A stretch of 61,046 nucleotides of DNA from Gammaproteobacteria bacterium (lineage in GTDB: Bacteria; Pseudomonadota; Gammaproteobacteria; Xanthomonadales; Wenzhouxiangellaceae), in NCBI GenBank assembly GCA_009908385.1, contig JAAAPE010000087.1:1-61046 (forward strand), given 5' to 3'. Both the position numbers and the translations under genes were made by a program. Of the stretch, positions 44,057-54,439 are shown piece by piece. The notes beneath the pieces were generated by a model. The model was given only the letters and a program-made list of their open reading frames with translations. It searched no databases and was not told the DNA's origin. Within the stretch, counting starts at the first letter, position 1. Every line of letters starts with the position of its first letter.

Positions 44057-45130
44057 ATGAGTCAACTCAAGCTGTTCTTGATTGGCCTGGCCTTCCTGCC
44101 GGCCCTGTTGCAAGCCCAGGATCAGGCCCAGTCCATCGAGCCCGTTCCAGCCGAGCGCGTGCCGCTGGCCGACGAATCGCTGATTCTCGACGTCACGCGT
44201 GCCGGTGAGCGTTTCGTCGCCGTCGGCGCTCGTGGCCATGTGCTGGTCTCGATCGACGGCAGTGAGTGGGAGCAGGCCGAATCGGTACCGGTTCGAGCCA
44301 CCCTCACGCGGGTGGAATTCGTCGGCGGCCGCCTCTGGGCCGTGGGGCACGACACCACGATCATCCACAGCACGGACCTGGGGCGAACCTGGTCCCTGCA
44401 GTATTTCAAGCCGCTGTGGGACGGACCGATCTCGGAACGTCCGCTGCTCGACGTGCATTTCTTCGACGCCAATCGTGGCGTCGCGGTGGGCGCCTATGGA
44501 CTGATCATGCACACCGATGACGCCGGCCGGACCTGGACGACAGAGAACATGGAAGACCAGATGACCTCCGAGGCCATCGAGTGGGAACAGCCCGAGGAAA
44601 GCGACGAGGAAACCGGCGATGATCCGGCCAACGAGTTCTACGATGCTTCGCAGGATTTCGACCGGGGCTGCTATGAGTTCATGGAATGTCATCTCAACGC
44701 CGTCCTCGCGCTCGACGACCAGCGCGTGATGCTGGCCGCCGAAGGCGGTTACGGCTTTCGCAGCCGCGATGGCGGGCAGACCTGGGAAAGCTTCCGTTTT
44801 CCGTATCCCGGCTCGATGTTCGGCCTGGTGCCCGTTTCCGGCGGCGTCATGGCCTTCGGTCTTCGGGGCCATGTGCAGCTGAGCCGCGATTTCGGCGACA
44901 GCTGGGAAGAGCTGGACACCGGCGTGACCTCGACGCTGCTCGGTGGCGGTATCGATCCTCAGGGGTATCCGGTCATGGTCGGCGCCGGTGCGACGGTGTT
45001 GACCTACAACCCGATCTCGAGTGATTTTCAGGTTCAGCAGGACCGTCTCGGCAGCGACTATGCCGCCGTGGCCTTCGATGAGAACGGCACGATGATTCTG
45101 GCCGGAGAGAATGGACTGAGCAATGAATGA
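44057..45130 (+). CDS. YCF48/BNR-type beta-propeller exported protein
   Basis: 357 residues with a signal peptide (cleavage near LLQAQD). Repeated propeller blades with sialidase-like Asp-box signatures: STDLGRTWSLQ, TDDAGRTWTTE, SRDGGQTWESF, SRDFGDSWEEL. Similar to photosystem-II assembly factor YCF48-like proteins that accompany RND/MMPL genes in non-photosynthetic proteobacteria. An acidic insertion (EQPEESDEETGDDPANEF) interrupts the propeller. Its last eight bases overlap the RND gene start, implying tight coupling and probably a periplasmic cofactor of that pump. Confidence 0.9.
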   Translation: MSQLKLFLIGLAFLPALLQAQDQAQSIEPVPAERVPLADESLILDVTRAGERFVAVGARGHVLVSIDGSEWEQAESVPVRATLTRVEFVGGRLWAVGHDTTIIHSTDLGRTWSLQYFKPLWDGPISERPLLDVHFFDANRGVAVGAYGLIMHTDDAGRTWTTENMEDQMTSEAIEWEQPEESDEETGDDPANEFYDASQDFDRGCYEFMECHLNAVLALDDQRVMLAAEGGYGFRSRDGGQTWESFRFPYPGSMFGLVPVSGGVMAFGLRGHVQLSRDFGDSWEELDTGVTSTLLGGGIDPQGYPVMVGAGATVLTYNPISSDFQVQQDRLGSDYAAVAFDENGTMILAGENGLSNE

Positions 45131-47588
45131 TCAAAGCAGCATGACCCGCCGTATCGCGGACGTCGTCTTCAGTGTGCGGCCGCTGATCCTGCTCGTGTTT
45201 CTGCTGGGAACGGCGGCCATGGTCTATTACAGCCTCCAGCTGCGTGTCGACGCGGGCTTCAAGAAGCAATTGCCGCTCGAACACGAGTACATGCAGACCT
45301 TCCTCGATTACGAGAAGAACTTCGGCGGGGCGAACCGGGTGATGGTTGCGCTCACCGCACGCGACGGCGAAATGTTCGATGCCGAGTTCTTCGGAGCCTT
45401 CGAGGAGCTCAGCGAGGACGTCCTCTACGTCACGGGCGTGGACCGATCGACCGGTCGCTCAATCTTCACGCCCAACGTGCGGTTCGTCGAAGTCGTCGAA
45501 GACGGGTTCGCCGGCGGCAATGTCATTCCCGCGGATTTTTCGCCCACGCCGGAAATGCTGGAGACCGTCCGCTCGAACATCATCAAGTCCGGCGAGGTCG
45601 GCCGTTTGGTTGCCGAGGATTTCTCCGGCGCCATGGTGTGGGTAAATCTGCTCGAGGAGGACCCCGAGACCGGCGAGAAGCTCGACTACCAACAGGTAGC
45701 AGCTGAACTGGAAGAGATACGTTCGACTTTCGAAGACGAAGAGCATGTCGTCCGGATCATCGGCTTTGCCAAGATTGTCGGCGATGTCGCCGATGGCGCC
45801 CGTGGTGTGGTCATGTACTTCGGCGTGGCCTTCCTGATTACGGCCGTTATCCTGCTGCTCTACTCGCATTCTATCTGGCTGACTGTCCTGCCCCTGATCT
45901 GCTCGGTCACGGCGGTTGTCTGGCAGTTGGGTCTGCTCAGCCTGCTGGGCTTTGGAATCGACCCGATGAATATCCTCACGCCGTTTTTGATATTCGCCAT
46001 CGGGGTCAGTCACGGGGTGCAGATGATCAGCGGCTGGAATGCCGAGAAGCTGTTCGGCGGCTCCTCGCCGATCGGGCTGGTGCAGGAAGGCATTCCGCTC
46101 GAACAGGTCGAGACCGTTTCCAGCCTCGAGGCCTCGAAGGCGGTGTTCGCGCGCCTGCTGGCCCCCGGCGCCATCGCGTTGCTTAGCGACACCATCGGTT
46201 TTCTGACCATCCTGCTGATCAACATCCAGATCATCCAGGAACTGGCCATCACCGCCAGTATCGGCGTTGCCGTGATCATCCTGACCAACCTGGTGCTGCT
46301 GCCAATACTGCTTTCCTACATCAAGCTCCGTAACGAGGACAAGAAGCGGCAGAAGCAGTACGAGCATAGCCAGAAGCCGAGCATTATCTGGGATTTCATG
46401 GCCAAGTTCACGAATCGCGGCGTGGCCGTGGCCGCCGTTGTCGTGGGCATCGCGCTGTTCGCCGGTGCCTGGGTGAAGTCCCAGGACATGCAGATCGGCG
46501 ACTCCGAGCCCGGCGTGCCCGAGCTGCGTGAGGATGCGCGCTACAACCGCGATGCTCGTGCCATCCAGGAGCGCTTCTCCCTGGGTACGGACGTCATCAG
46601 CATCATCGCCCAGACGGAAGCGAGCGCCTGTACCGAGTCGCATCAGATCATGGAGTCGATCGACCGGTTCGCGTGGCACATGCGCAATGTCGAAGGCGTC
46701 CAGCGGGTCATCACGATGCCCATGGTCGCCAAGCAGGTCAACGCCGGCTGGAACGAAGGCAACCTGCGCTGGCAGATTCTGCCGCGGGACAGTTTTGCGC
46801 TGGCGCTGACCACGCAGAACATTCCAACCGACAGCGGCCTGCTCAATCGCGACTGCAGTGCCATGCCGATCATGGTCTTCACCGAGGACCACAAGGCCGA
46901 GACCATCAACCGGGTGGTCGGCCGCGCCCATGAGCTGCAGGAGGAGGTCCAGGTCGAGTCACTGGGCTATACCCCCAGCGGGGAGCCTGCTCACGGCAAC
47001 TGGCCCGAGGAGGGTGATCATCCACCGCTGATCTTCCGCCTGGCAACCGGCAACGTCGGCGTGATGGCCGCCACCAACCAGGAAGTCGAAGCGGCCCAGA
47101 CACCGATGCTGCTGTATGTCTACAGTGCCATCGTGGTTCTGTGCCTGGTTACTTTCCGGACCGTGCTCGGCACCCTTTGCATCGTTCTGCCGCTGGTTCT
47201 GGTCAGCTACCTGGCCTACTCGCTGATGGCTTTCATGGGTATCGGGTTGAAGGTCAACACCCTGCCGGTGGTTGCGCTGGGCGTGGGGATCGGCGTTGAT
47301 TACGGTATCTATATCTTCAGTCGAATGAAGAGTTTCATGGATGCCGGTGTCAGTCTCGACGACGCCTACTACCGCACCCTGCGCCTGACCGGGCGCGCGG
47401 TGTTCTATACCGCCGTGACCCTGGCCGTGGGTGTGGGCACCTGGCTGTTCTCGGAACTGCAGTTCCAGGCCGACATGGGCCTGCTGCTGGCCTTCATGTT
47501 CATCTTCAACATGATCGGCGCCATGCTCCTGCTTCCGGCGCTGGCCCGAGTGCTGCTCGGCTGGCGCGAGAAGCGCAAGGCCGCCTGA
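45123..47588 (+). CDS. RND/MMPL-family transporter
   Basis: 821 residues. Two similar halves, each with one N-terminal helix, a periplasmic domain and five helices (first-half start LILLVFLLGTAAMVYYSL; second-half start GVAVAAVVVGIALFAGAW). The proton-relay region of the second half is seen in VVALGVGIGVDYGIYIFSRM. The MMPL-type subfamily moves hydrophobic molecules such as lipids, hopanoids or mycolates between inner membrane and periplasm. It ends the lipase/DUF1302/DUF1329/YCF48 set. A word hairpin begins two bases after its stop. Confidence 0.93.
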   Translation: MNDQSSMTRRIADVVFSVRPLILLVFLLGTAAMVYYSLQLRVDAGFKKQLPLEHEYMQTFLDYEKNFGGANRVMVALTARDGEMFDAEFFGAFEELSEDVLYVTGVDRSTGRSIFTPNVRFVEVVEDGFAGGNVIPADFSPTPEMLETVRSNIIKSGEVGRLVAEDFSGAMVWVNLLEEDPETGEKLDYQQVAAELEEIRSTFEDEEHVVRIIGFAKIVGDVADGARGVVMYFGVAFLITAVILLLYSHSIWLTVLPLICSVTAVVWQLGLLSLLGFGIDPMNILTPFLIFAIGVSHGVQMISGWNAEKLFGGSSPIGLVQEGIPLEQVETVSSLEASKAVFARLLAPGAIALLSDTIGFLTILLINIQIIQELAITASIGVAVIILTNLVLLPILLSYIKLRNEDKKRQKQYEHSQKPSIIWDFMAKFTNRGVAVAAVVVGIALFAGAWVKSQDMQIGDSEPGVPELREDARYNRDARAIQERFSLGTDVISIIAQTEASACTESHQIMESIDRFAWHMRNVEGVQRVITMPMVAKQVNAGWNEGNLRWQILPRDSFALALTTQNIPTDSGLLNRDCSAMPIMVFTEDHKAETINRVVGRAHELQEEVQVESLGYTPSGEPAHGNWPEEGDHPPLIFRLATGNVGVMAATNQEVEAAQTPMLLYVYSAIVVLCLVTFRTVLGTLCIVLPLVLVSYLAYSLMAFMGIGLKVNTLPVVALGVGIGVDYGIYIFSRMKSFMDAGVSLDDAYYRTLRLTGRAVFYTAVTLAVGVGTWLFSELQFQADMGLLLAFMFIFNMIGAMLLLPALARVLLGWREKRKAA

Positions 47589-47589
47589 G

Positions 47590-47784
47590 GGGGGTCCGTG
47601 GTCGGTGGTCCGTGCGTCAGTGGTCAGTAGTCAGTGCGTCAGTAGTCAGTGCGTCAGTAGTCAGTGCGTCAGTAGTCAGTAGTCTCTGACCACCGACGCA
47701 CCGACGCACGGACCGCTGACGCACGGACCATCGGCCACTGACGCACTGACGCACGGACCACCAACGCACCGACCACGGACCCCG
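47590..47784. repeat. GTCAGTGCGTCAGTAGTC word hairpin (long, ~95-base arms)
   Basis: Left arm 47590-47683 strings together GGTCCGTG, GCGTCAGTGGTCAGTAGTC and GTCAGTGCGTCAGTAGTCA words; right arm 47686-47784 consists of the complementary words ACCACCGACGCACC, GACGCACGGACC, CTGACGCACTGACGC. The arms meet almost without a loop. It fills the 209-base gap between the RND and PP-loop genes and shares its words with 53424-53531. Confidence 0.88.
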
Positions 47785-47797
47785 ATTCGCGAAGCCA

Positions 47798-48490
47798 ATG
47801 AGCGAGGCCACCCCCATCGTCGTCCTGTCCTCCGGCGGGAAGGACAGCCTGTTCATGCTGGATCGCCTCCGGCATGATCCGTCCTGGTGCGTCGAGGCCC
47901 TGGTCACGACGGTCAACGAGACGAACGGCCGGGTCGCCATGCACGGTACCTCCGGGGCGCTGCTGCGTGCACAGGCCGACGCGCTGGGCCTGGCGCTGAG
48001 GATCGTCGGCCTGCCCGAGAACTGCGACAACCGGGAATACGAAAGCAGGCTGGCCGAGGGCCTGCGGCCATTCAGGGAGCGCGGGATCGACACGATCGCC
48101 AGCGGCGACCTGTTCGTCGAGGACATCCGGCAGTGGCGCGAGGAGAGTTTCCGCGGCATGGGCTGGAAGGTCGTCTTCCCCATCTGGCAGACACCCACCG
48201 CCGACCTGGCCCGGCAGCTGACGCGCGATCCCTGGCGGGTCGTGATTACCTGCGTCGACACGCAGGTCCTGCCCGAATCGCTGCTCGGCAGGACGCTGGA
48301 TTCGGGGCTGCTCGACGGACTGCCCGAAGGCGTCGATCCCTGCGGCGAGAACGGCGAATTCCATACCTTTGTCTGCAGCGGTCCGGGCTTCGGTCGCACG
48401 ATCGGGGTCACCCGAGGCTTGACGTGCCTGCACCACGAGCGCTATCTGATGCTCGATCTCGAATCAGCCTGTTCGGCGCCCGGGGGGTGA
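47798..48490 (+). CDS. Dph6-related PP-loop ATP pyrophosphatase
   Basis: 230 residues. The PP-loop SSGGKDS near residue 12 binds ATP; the C-terminal GENGEFHTFVCSGPGF is the hallmark of the Dph6/MJ0570-related family, whose archaeal and eukaryal members amidate diphthine. Bacteria lack diphthamide, so the substrate differs; some bacterial homologues sit in cobalamin-salvage regions, and a BtuF-like gene is the next, convergent gene here. ATP-dependent amide formation through an adenylated carboxylate is the likely chemistry. Confidence 0.88.
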   Translation: MSEATPIVVLSSGGKDSLFMLDRLRHDPSWCVEALVTTVNETNGRVAMHGTSGALLRAQADALGLALRIVGLPENCDNREYESRLAEGLRPFRERGIDTIASGDLFVEDIRQWREESFRGMGWKVVFPIWQTPTADLARQLTRDPWRVVITCVDTQVLPESLLGRTLDSGLLDGLPEGVDPCGENGEFHTFVCSGPGFGRTIGVTRGLTCLHHERYLMLDLESACSAPGG

Positions 48491-48509
48491 TCGAGCCGAA
48501 GGGGCAGCG

Positions 48510-49352
48510 TCAGCCGCCGGCCGATGGGCCGACGCCCCCGGATTCTCCCACCAGCCGGCAGACGAACTCGATGCCCTCGACGATTCGAGGCGTCGGGCGC
48601 ACTAGGCGCTCCGCGTCGACGGTCTCCAGGCGCGTACGACCCGTCTCGACCATCCGGGTTCCCCGCCACATTTTGAGCGGATCCTCACCGGGCTCGTTCA
48701 TGCCGGCGATGATCAGGTCGGGGGTGCGGGCGATGACCGCTTCACGGTCGATGGAAGCGGCTTCGATCTCGAGGTCGTCGAACACGTTGCGGGCGCCGCA
48801 GACGTCGAAAACCTCGGTGATTACGTGTGGCGCACCCAGGGTGAAGAGGGGACGCGTGGTGACCTGGTAGAAGATGGAGACGCCCGAGTCCCCGCCGTGG
48901 CGCTCGCGCAGGGCTTCGATCGATCGCCGGTAGGCCGCCGCGGCCTGTTCCGCCCGCTCCGCCGTGCCGAGCCGCTCTCCGATGTGTTCGAGTGCCTCGG
49001 CGATGCCGGGCAATGTCCGGGTCTCGACCCACAGGACCTCGATACCCAGTTCTTCCAGACGGCCGGCGACGGCTTTTGGCGTTCCGCCGGCCCAGGCCAG
49101 CGCCAGGTCGGCCTCGAGACCGAGGATGGCTTCCAGGTCGAATCGAAAGGCGTCCCCGATTCGCGGCAGTTCCTTCGCCGCCTCCGGCCAGTCGCTGTAG
49201 GCCACCGCACCCACCAGGGTATCGCCCGCCCCCGCCGTATAGGCCAGCTCCGTCAAGTGCGGTGCCAGGCTCACGACCCGCAGCTCTTCTTCAGCAGATG
49301 CAACGCCCCAGGCAAACGGCAGCACGCCCATGAGCAGCGCACACATTGCCAT
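48510..49352 (-). CDS. BtuF-like periplasmic cobalamin/metal-chelate-binding protein
   Basis: 280 residues from ATG 49352, chosen for AGGGG seven bases upstream and an immediate signal peptide (MAMCALLMGVLPFAWGVASA); the open frame continues upstream only through repeat DNA. Class III substrate-binding fold: RVVSLAPHLTELAYTAGAG at the N-terminus, then VGAVAYSDWPEAAKELPRIG and the long backbone helix. BtuF binds vitamin B12 in the periplasm for BtuCD; siderophore or corrinoid precursors are alternatives. No permease or ATPase gene is adjacent. Follows the SLC13 gene after 88 bases of repeat words. Confidence 0.85.
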   Translation of the reverse strand: MAMCALLMGVLPFAWGVASAEEELRVVSLAPHLTELAYTAGAGDTLVGAVAYSDWPEAAKELPRIGDAFRFDLEAILGLEADLALAWAGGTPKAVAGRLEELGIEVLWVETRTLPGIAEALEHIGERLGTAERAEQAAAAYRRSIEALRERHGGDSGVSIFYQVTTRPLFTLGAPHVITEVFDVCGARNVFDDLEIEAASIDREAVIARTPDLIIAGMNEPGEDPLKMWRGTRMVETGRTRLETVDAERLVRPTPRIVEGIEFVCRLVGESGGVGPSAGG

Positions 49353-49384
49353 TGCACGCCCCTGAAACTGGCGCGAAGCGCCAT

Positions 49385-49434
49385 CCCGGACCCGATCCGG
49401 GACCTTCTCGATGAACCCTGAAACCTGAAACCTC
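49385..49434. repeat. Dispersed repeat words between the SLC13 and BtuF-like genes
   Basis: Contains CCCGGACCCGATCCGGG (short hairpin) and tandem CCTGAAACC words (49412-49434). GATCCGGGACCTTCT (49394-49408) is repeated exactly at 60694-60708, and the CCTGAAACC words match the right arm inside aceF. Confidence 0.75.
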
Positions 49435-49440
49435 AAAACG

Positions 49441-51270
49441 CTAAATCTGATAGGCATAAGCTAACGTCAGCGTCAGCACAACCCAGAGCACCAGCATCAA
49501 CGGCAATCCAACCCGAACGAAGTCGTTGAACTTGTAGCCCCCGGCGTTCATCACCAGCAGATTGGTCTGATAGGCCATGGGCGTGGCGAAACTCAGGTTC
49601 GAGCCGAAAAGCACGGCCAGAACGAAGGGCTCGGCCGGTAGCATCAGCTGCTGCGCCAGGCTGATCGCGATCGGTGTGCCGATGACAGCCGCGGCGTTGT
49701 TGGACACAACATTGGTCAGCGCCGCCATGGCCAGCATCAGCAGCCCCAGGATCGCCCACGACGGAATCCCGAAGCTGACCGACAAGAAGATCTGCGCAAT
49801 CCAGTCCGAGCCCCCGGTGCGCATCAACGCCGCGCCCATGGCCAGGGAAGCGACGATGATCATCACCACCTGGATCGACAGGGCGTTCATCGCCTCTTTC
49901 CAGTTCAGGCAGCGAGTGAGCAGCATGGCCAGAACCCCGGCTACCGCACTGATGGCGATCGGAAGAATGCCGAGCGCGGCCACGGCGACCACGGCCGCCA
50001 TGATGATCAGCGCGATCGGCGCCTTGGATGTCTTGGGCAGGTTGACCGAGCCGTCGAGCACCAGCAGGTCGCCGCCTTCCTTGAGCTGGTTGAGCCGCGA
50101 GCTGGGCGATTGAACCAGCAGCACGTCGCCCGAGCGCAGTACCGTGTTGTCCAGCCCCGTCGAGCGAGTCTGGTCCTCTCGGTTGTAGCGGTGCAGGGCC
50201 AGCAGCCGCAGCCCGTAGCGTGACAGTAGCCGCGCCTCGCTGATGCGCGAACCCACCAGCCTCGATTGCGGGGTGACGGCCACCTCGGCGACTTTCTGAT
50301 CGCCTGGACCCAGCGGATGGGCGTCGTCGACCTCGACATCGCCGGAGAACAGTCGGCCACCCAGCAGGTGCGCAAACTCGCGCAGATTGTCGCGCGTGGC
50401 GGTCGTGGTGATGCGGTCGCCGGCCTTGAGCACCACGTCCGGCAGCGGTGTGACGAACACGCCGGGGCCGCGCTGGATCTTTTCCACCTTCATGCTGCCT
50501 CCGGAGCGCTCGATGGCCTCGGCCAGGGTCTTGCCGACCACATCGCTCGACTTGCCCAGGCGGATCTGCGCGGTGTAGAGGCGCTTGACCGTTGACTGCA
50601 TCGGCACCTGACGCTCCGGGATAAGTCGCGGGGCGATCAACCACAAATAGAGCACGGACACGGCCCCGGCGATCGCCGCCGGCACGATGAAATCGAACAT
50701 TCGAAAAGGCGCTACGCCCATATCGGCCGCCACGGAGACCACCAGCAGGTTGGTCGACGTGCCGATCGTTGTCGACATGCCGCCGACGATGCTGATCAGG
50801 CCCACCGGCAGCAGCATGCTCGACGGTGACTGCCCGGTACGCATGGCCACGCCGATAAGAATGGGCAGCAGCATGACCACGATCGGCGTGTTGTTGATGA
50901 AGGCGCTCAGGATCGCGCAGACCAGCAGCGTGGCCAGCATCGACAACGCCGGCGCCTTGCGCCAGGAGATCGCCAGGCCGCGGCCGACCGGTTCGAGTGC
51001 GCCGGAGCGGATCAGGCCGTGGCCGAGGATCATCAGCGAACAGACGGCGATCAGGGCCTGGTGACCGAAGCCGGCGTAGAAGTCCGTGGGGCTGAGCTCG
51101 CGCCCGTCCGGGGCGACGTAGGGAAAGATCTGGAAGCCGATCGTCAGGATGGCCAGCACCACCAGTGAGCTGGTCTCGAGCGGAATGCGGTCGCGCGAGA
51201 ACAGCACCAGTGCAAGCAATACCAGCAGCAGCACGCCAAGGGCGTGGTAATTGGGCAGGGTGAGGCTCAT
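49441..51270 (-). CDS. SLC13/DASS-family permease with two cytosolic RCK-C (TrkA-C) domains
   Basis: 609 residues. Two membrane halves flank a soluble middle. First half carries FINNTPIVVMLLPI and GGMSTTIGTSTNLLV; second half carries LTNVVSNNAAAVIGTPIAI, the paired re-entrant SNT-like loops of sodium/dicarboxylate or sulphate symporters. Residues ~230-420 hold two TrkA-C-type regulatory domains (IRLGKSSDVVGKTLAEA; VTPQSRLVGSRISEARLL). Family members with this insert include sulphate and dicarboxylate importers; substrate not assigned. Confidence 0.92.
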   Translation of the reverse strand: MSLTLPNYHALGVLLLVLLALVLFSRDRIPLETSSLVVLAILTIGFQIFPYVAPDGRELSPTDFYAGFGHQALIAVCSLMILGHGLIRSGALEPVGRGLAISWRKAPALSMLATLLVCAILSAFINNTPIVVMLLPILIGVAMRTGQSPSSMLLPVGLISIVGGMSTTIGTSTNLLVVSVAADMGVAPFRMFDFIVPAAIAGAVSVLYLWLIAPRLIPERQVPMQSTVKRLYTAQIRLGKSSDVVGKTLAEAIERSGGSMKVEKIQRGPGVFVTPLPDVVLKAGDRITTTATRDNLREFAHLLGGRLFSGDVEVDDAHPLGPGDQKVAEVAVTPQSRLVGSRISEARLLSRYGLRLLALHRYNREDQTRSTGLDNTVLRSGDVLLVQSPSSRLNQLKEGGDLLVLDGSVNLPKTSKAPIALIIMAAVVAVAALGILPIAISAVAGVLAMLLTRCLNWKEAMNALSIQVVMIIVASLAMGAALMRTGGSDWIAQIFLSVSFGIPSWAILGLLMLAMAALTNVVSNNAAAVIGTPIAISLAQQLMLPAEPFVLAVLFGSNLSFATPMAYQTNLLVMNAGGYKFNDFVRVGLPLMLVLWVVLTLTLAYAYQI

Positions 51271-51337
51271 AGGGTGCCGATTTTACGCACAATCGCCGCC
51301 GAGGGCGTCGTGGTGTTGCGGTGCGGTCGCCGGGCGT

Positions 51338-53386
<2,049 letters not shown>

Positions 53387-53423
53387 CGGGTCATGATAAA
53401 GGGTGCCGGGGGCGCGGGTCAGG

Positions 53424-53531
53424 GCGTCGGTGTGTCAGTGCGTCGGTGGTCTGTGCGTCTGTGCGTCAGTGGTCCGTGCGTCCGTGCCACTGACGTACTG
53501 ACGCACCGACGCACAGACGCACCGACCACGG
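53424..53531. repeat. GTCGGTGCGTCAGTGGTC word hairpin between yyaL-type gene and lgt
   Basis: Left arm 53424-53480 (GCGTCGGTG, GTGCGTCTGTGCGTCAGTGG words) and right arm 53487-53531 (CCACTGACGTACTGACGCAC, CGACGCACAGACGCACCGAC) are complementary around a six-base loop. Same words as 47590-47784. It lies in a divergent gap, so it cannot simply be a terminator. Confidence 0.88.
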
Positions 53532-53584
53532 CCCGCGCCCACCCGGGGCTTCTGCCCGGCGGCTGATCTGCGATAATCCGGGGC

Positions 53585-54439
53585 ATGAATCAGTCCGACT
53601 TCTTACTGCATCGCATCGATCCGGTGGCCATCGAGATCGGCGGCTTCGCCATCTACTGGTACAGCCTGATGTACCTGGTCGCCTTCGGCGCCTTCTGGCT
53701 GCTGGGCCGCGTCCGGGCCCGGCGCGAGGACACGCCGCTGAAGCCCGAGCAGGTCGGCGACCTGCTGTTCTGGGGCGTCATCGGCGTGATCGTCGGCGGC
53801 CGCCTCGGCTACGTGCTGTTCTACGGCTTCGACCAGCTCATCGACGACCCGGTCTTCCTGTTCCGGATCCGCGATGGCGGCATGAGCTTCCACGGCGGCC
53901 TGATCGGCGTGCTGGTGGCGATCTGGGCCTACGGCCGTCATCTCGGCTGCGGGTTTCTCCGGCTGGGCGATTTCGTGGCGCCGCTGGTGCCGCTCGGACT
54001 GGCCGCAGGGCGTATCGGCAATTTCATCGGCGGCGAGCTCTGGGGCCGCAGGACCGACGTTCCCTGGGGCACGATCTTTCCCCAGTCGCTGCCGGGCGGC
54101 GCCACCTCGCCCGATGCGATCCAGTCGCAGTATCTCTCCGGCGCGCTCGACGAGTTCGCGCGTCATCCTTCGCAGATCTACCAGGCCGCGCTCGAGGGCC
54201 TCGCCCTGTTCCTGATCCTGTGGTTGTACTCGGCGCGACCGAGGCCGACCGGCGCGGTCGGCGGCGCGTTCCTGGCCGGCTACGGCGTCTTCCGCTTCGT
54301 CGCGGAGTTCTTCCGCGAACCTGACGCGCACCTGGGCTACGTCGCGCTCGACTGGATGACGATGGGCCAGATTCTGTCGCTTCCGATGTTCATTGTCGGC
54401 GTGGCCTTGATGGCCTGGGCCTACCGGAGTCGCGCATGA
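53585..54439 (+). CDS. lgt: Prolipoprotein diacylglyceryl transferase
   Basis: 284 residues, seven transmembrane helices. Transfers diacylglyceryl from phosphatidylglycerol to the lipobox Cys of prolipoproteins. Signature features: [21 protein letters not shown], and [14 protein letters not shown] followed by the C-terminal [17 protein letters not shown] ending seven bases before the ATG and the lack of a spaced ribosome site raise the possibility of an almost leaderless transcript. Overlaps thyA by four bases (ATGA), a conserved proteobacterial pairing. Confidence 0.97.
   Translation: MNQSDFLLHRIDPVAIEIGGFAIYWYSLMYLVAFGAFWLLGRVRARREDTPLKPEQVGDLLFWGVIGVIVGGRLGYVLFYGFDQLIDDPVFLFRIRDGGMSFHGGLIGVLVAIWAYGRHLGCGFLRLGDFVAPLVPLGLAAGRIGNFIGGELWGRRTDVPWGTIFPQSLPGGATSPDAIQSQYLSGALDEFARHPSQIYQAALEGLALFLILWLYSARPRPTGAVGGAFLAGYGVFRFVAEFFREPDAHLGYVALDWMTMGQILSLPMFIVGVALMAWAYRSRA

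Noticed and set aside
41966-44872. A 968-codon open frame antisense to the DUF1329 and YCF48 genes
   Set aside because: It mirrors the 45-base coding repeat as a Phe/Leu/Gly/His-rich tract and crosses a clear terminator and two real genes.
44057-45130. Sialidase (neuraminidase)
   Set aside because: Asp-box-like blades are present but the catalytic arginine triad and Tyr/Glu pair are not seen; YCF48-type context with RND fits better.
47590-47784. CRISPR array
   Set aside because: The repeats are short words without regular unique spacers, they invert midway, and no cas gene is present.
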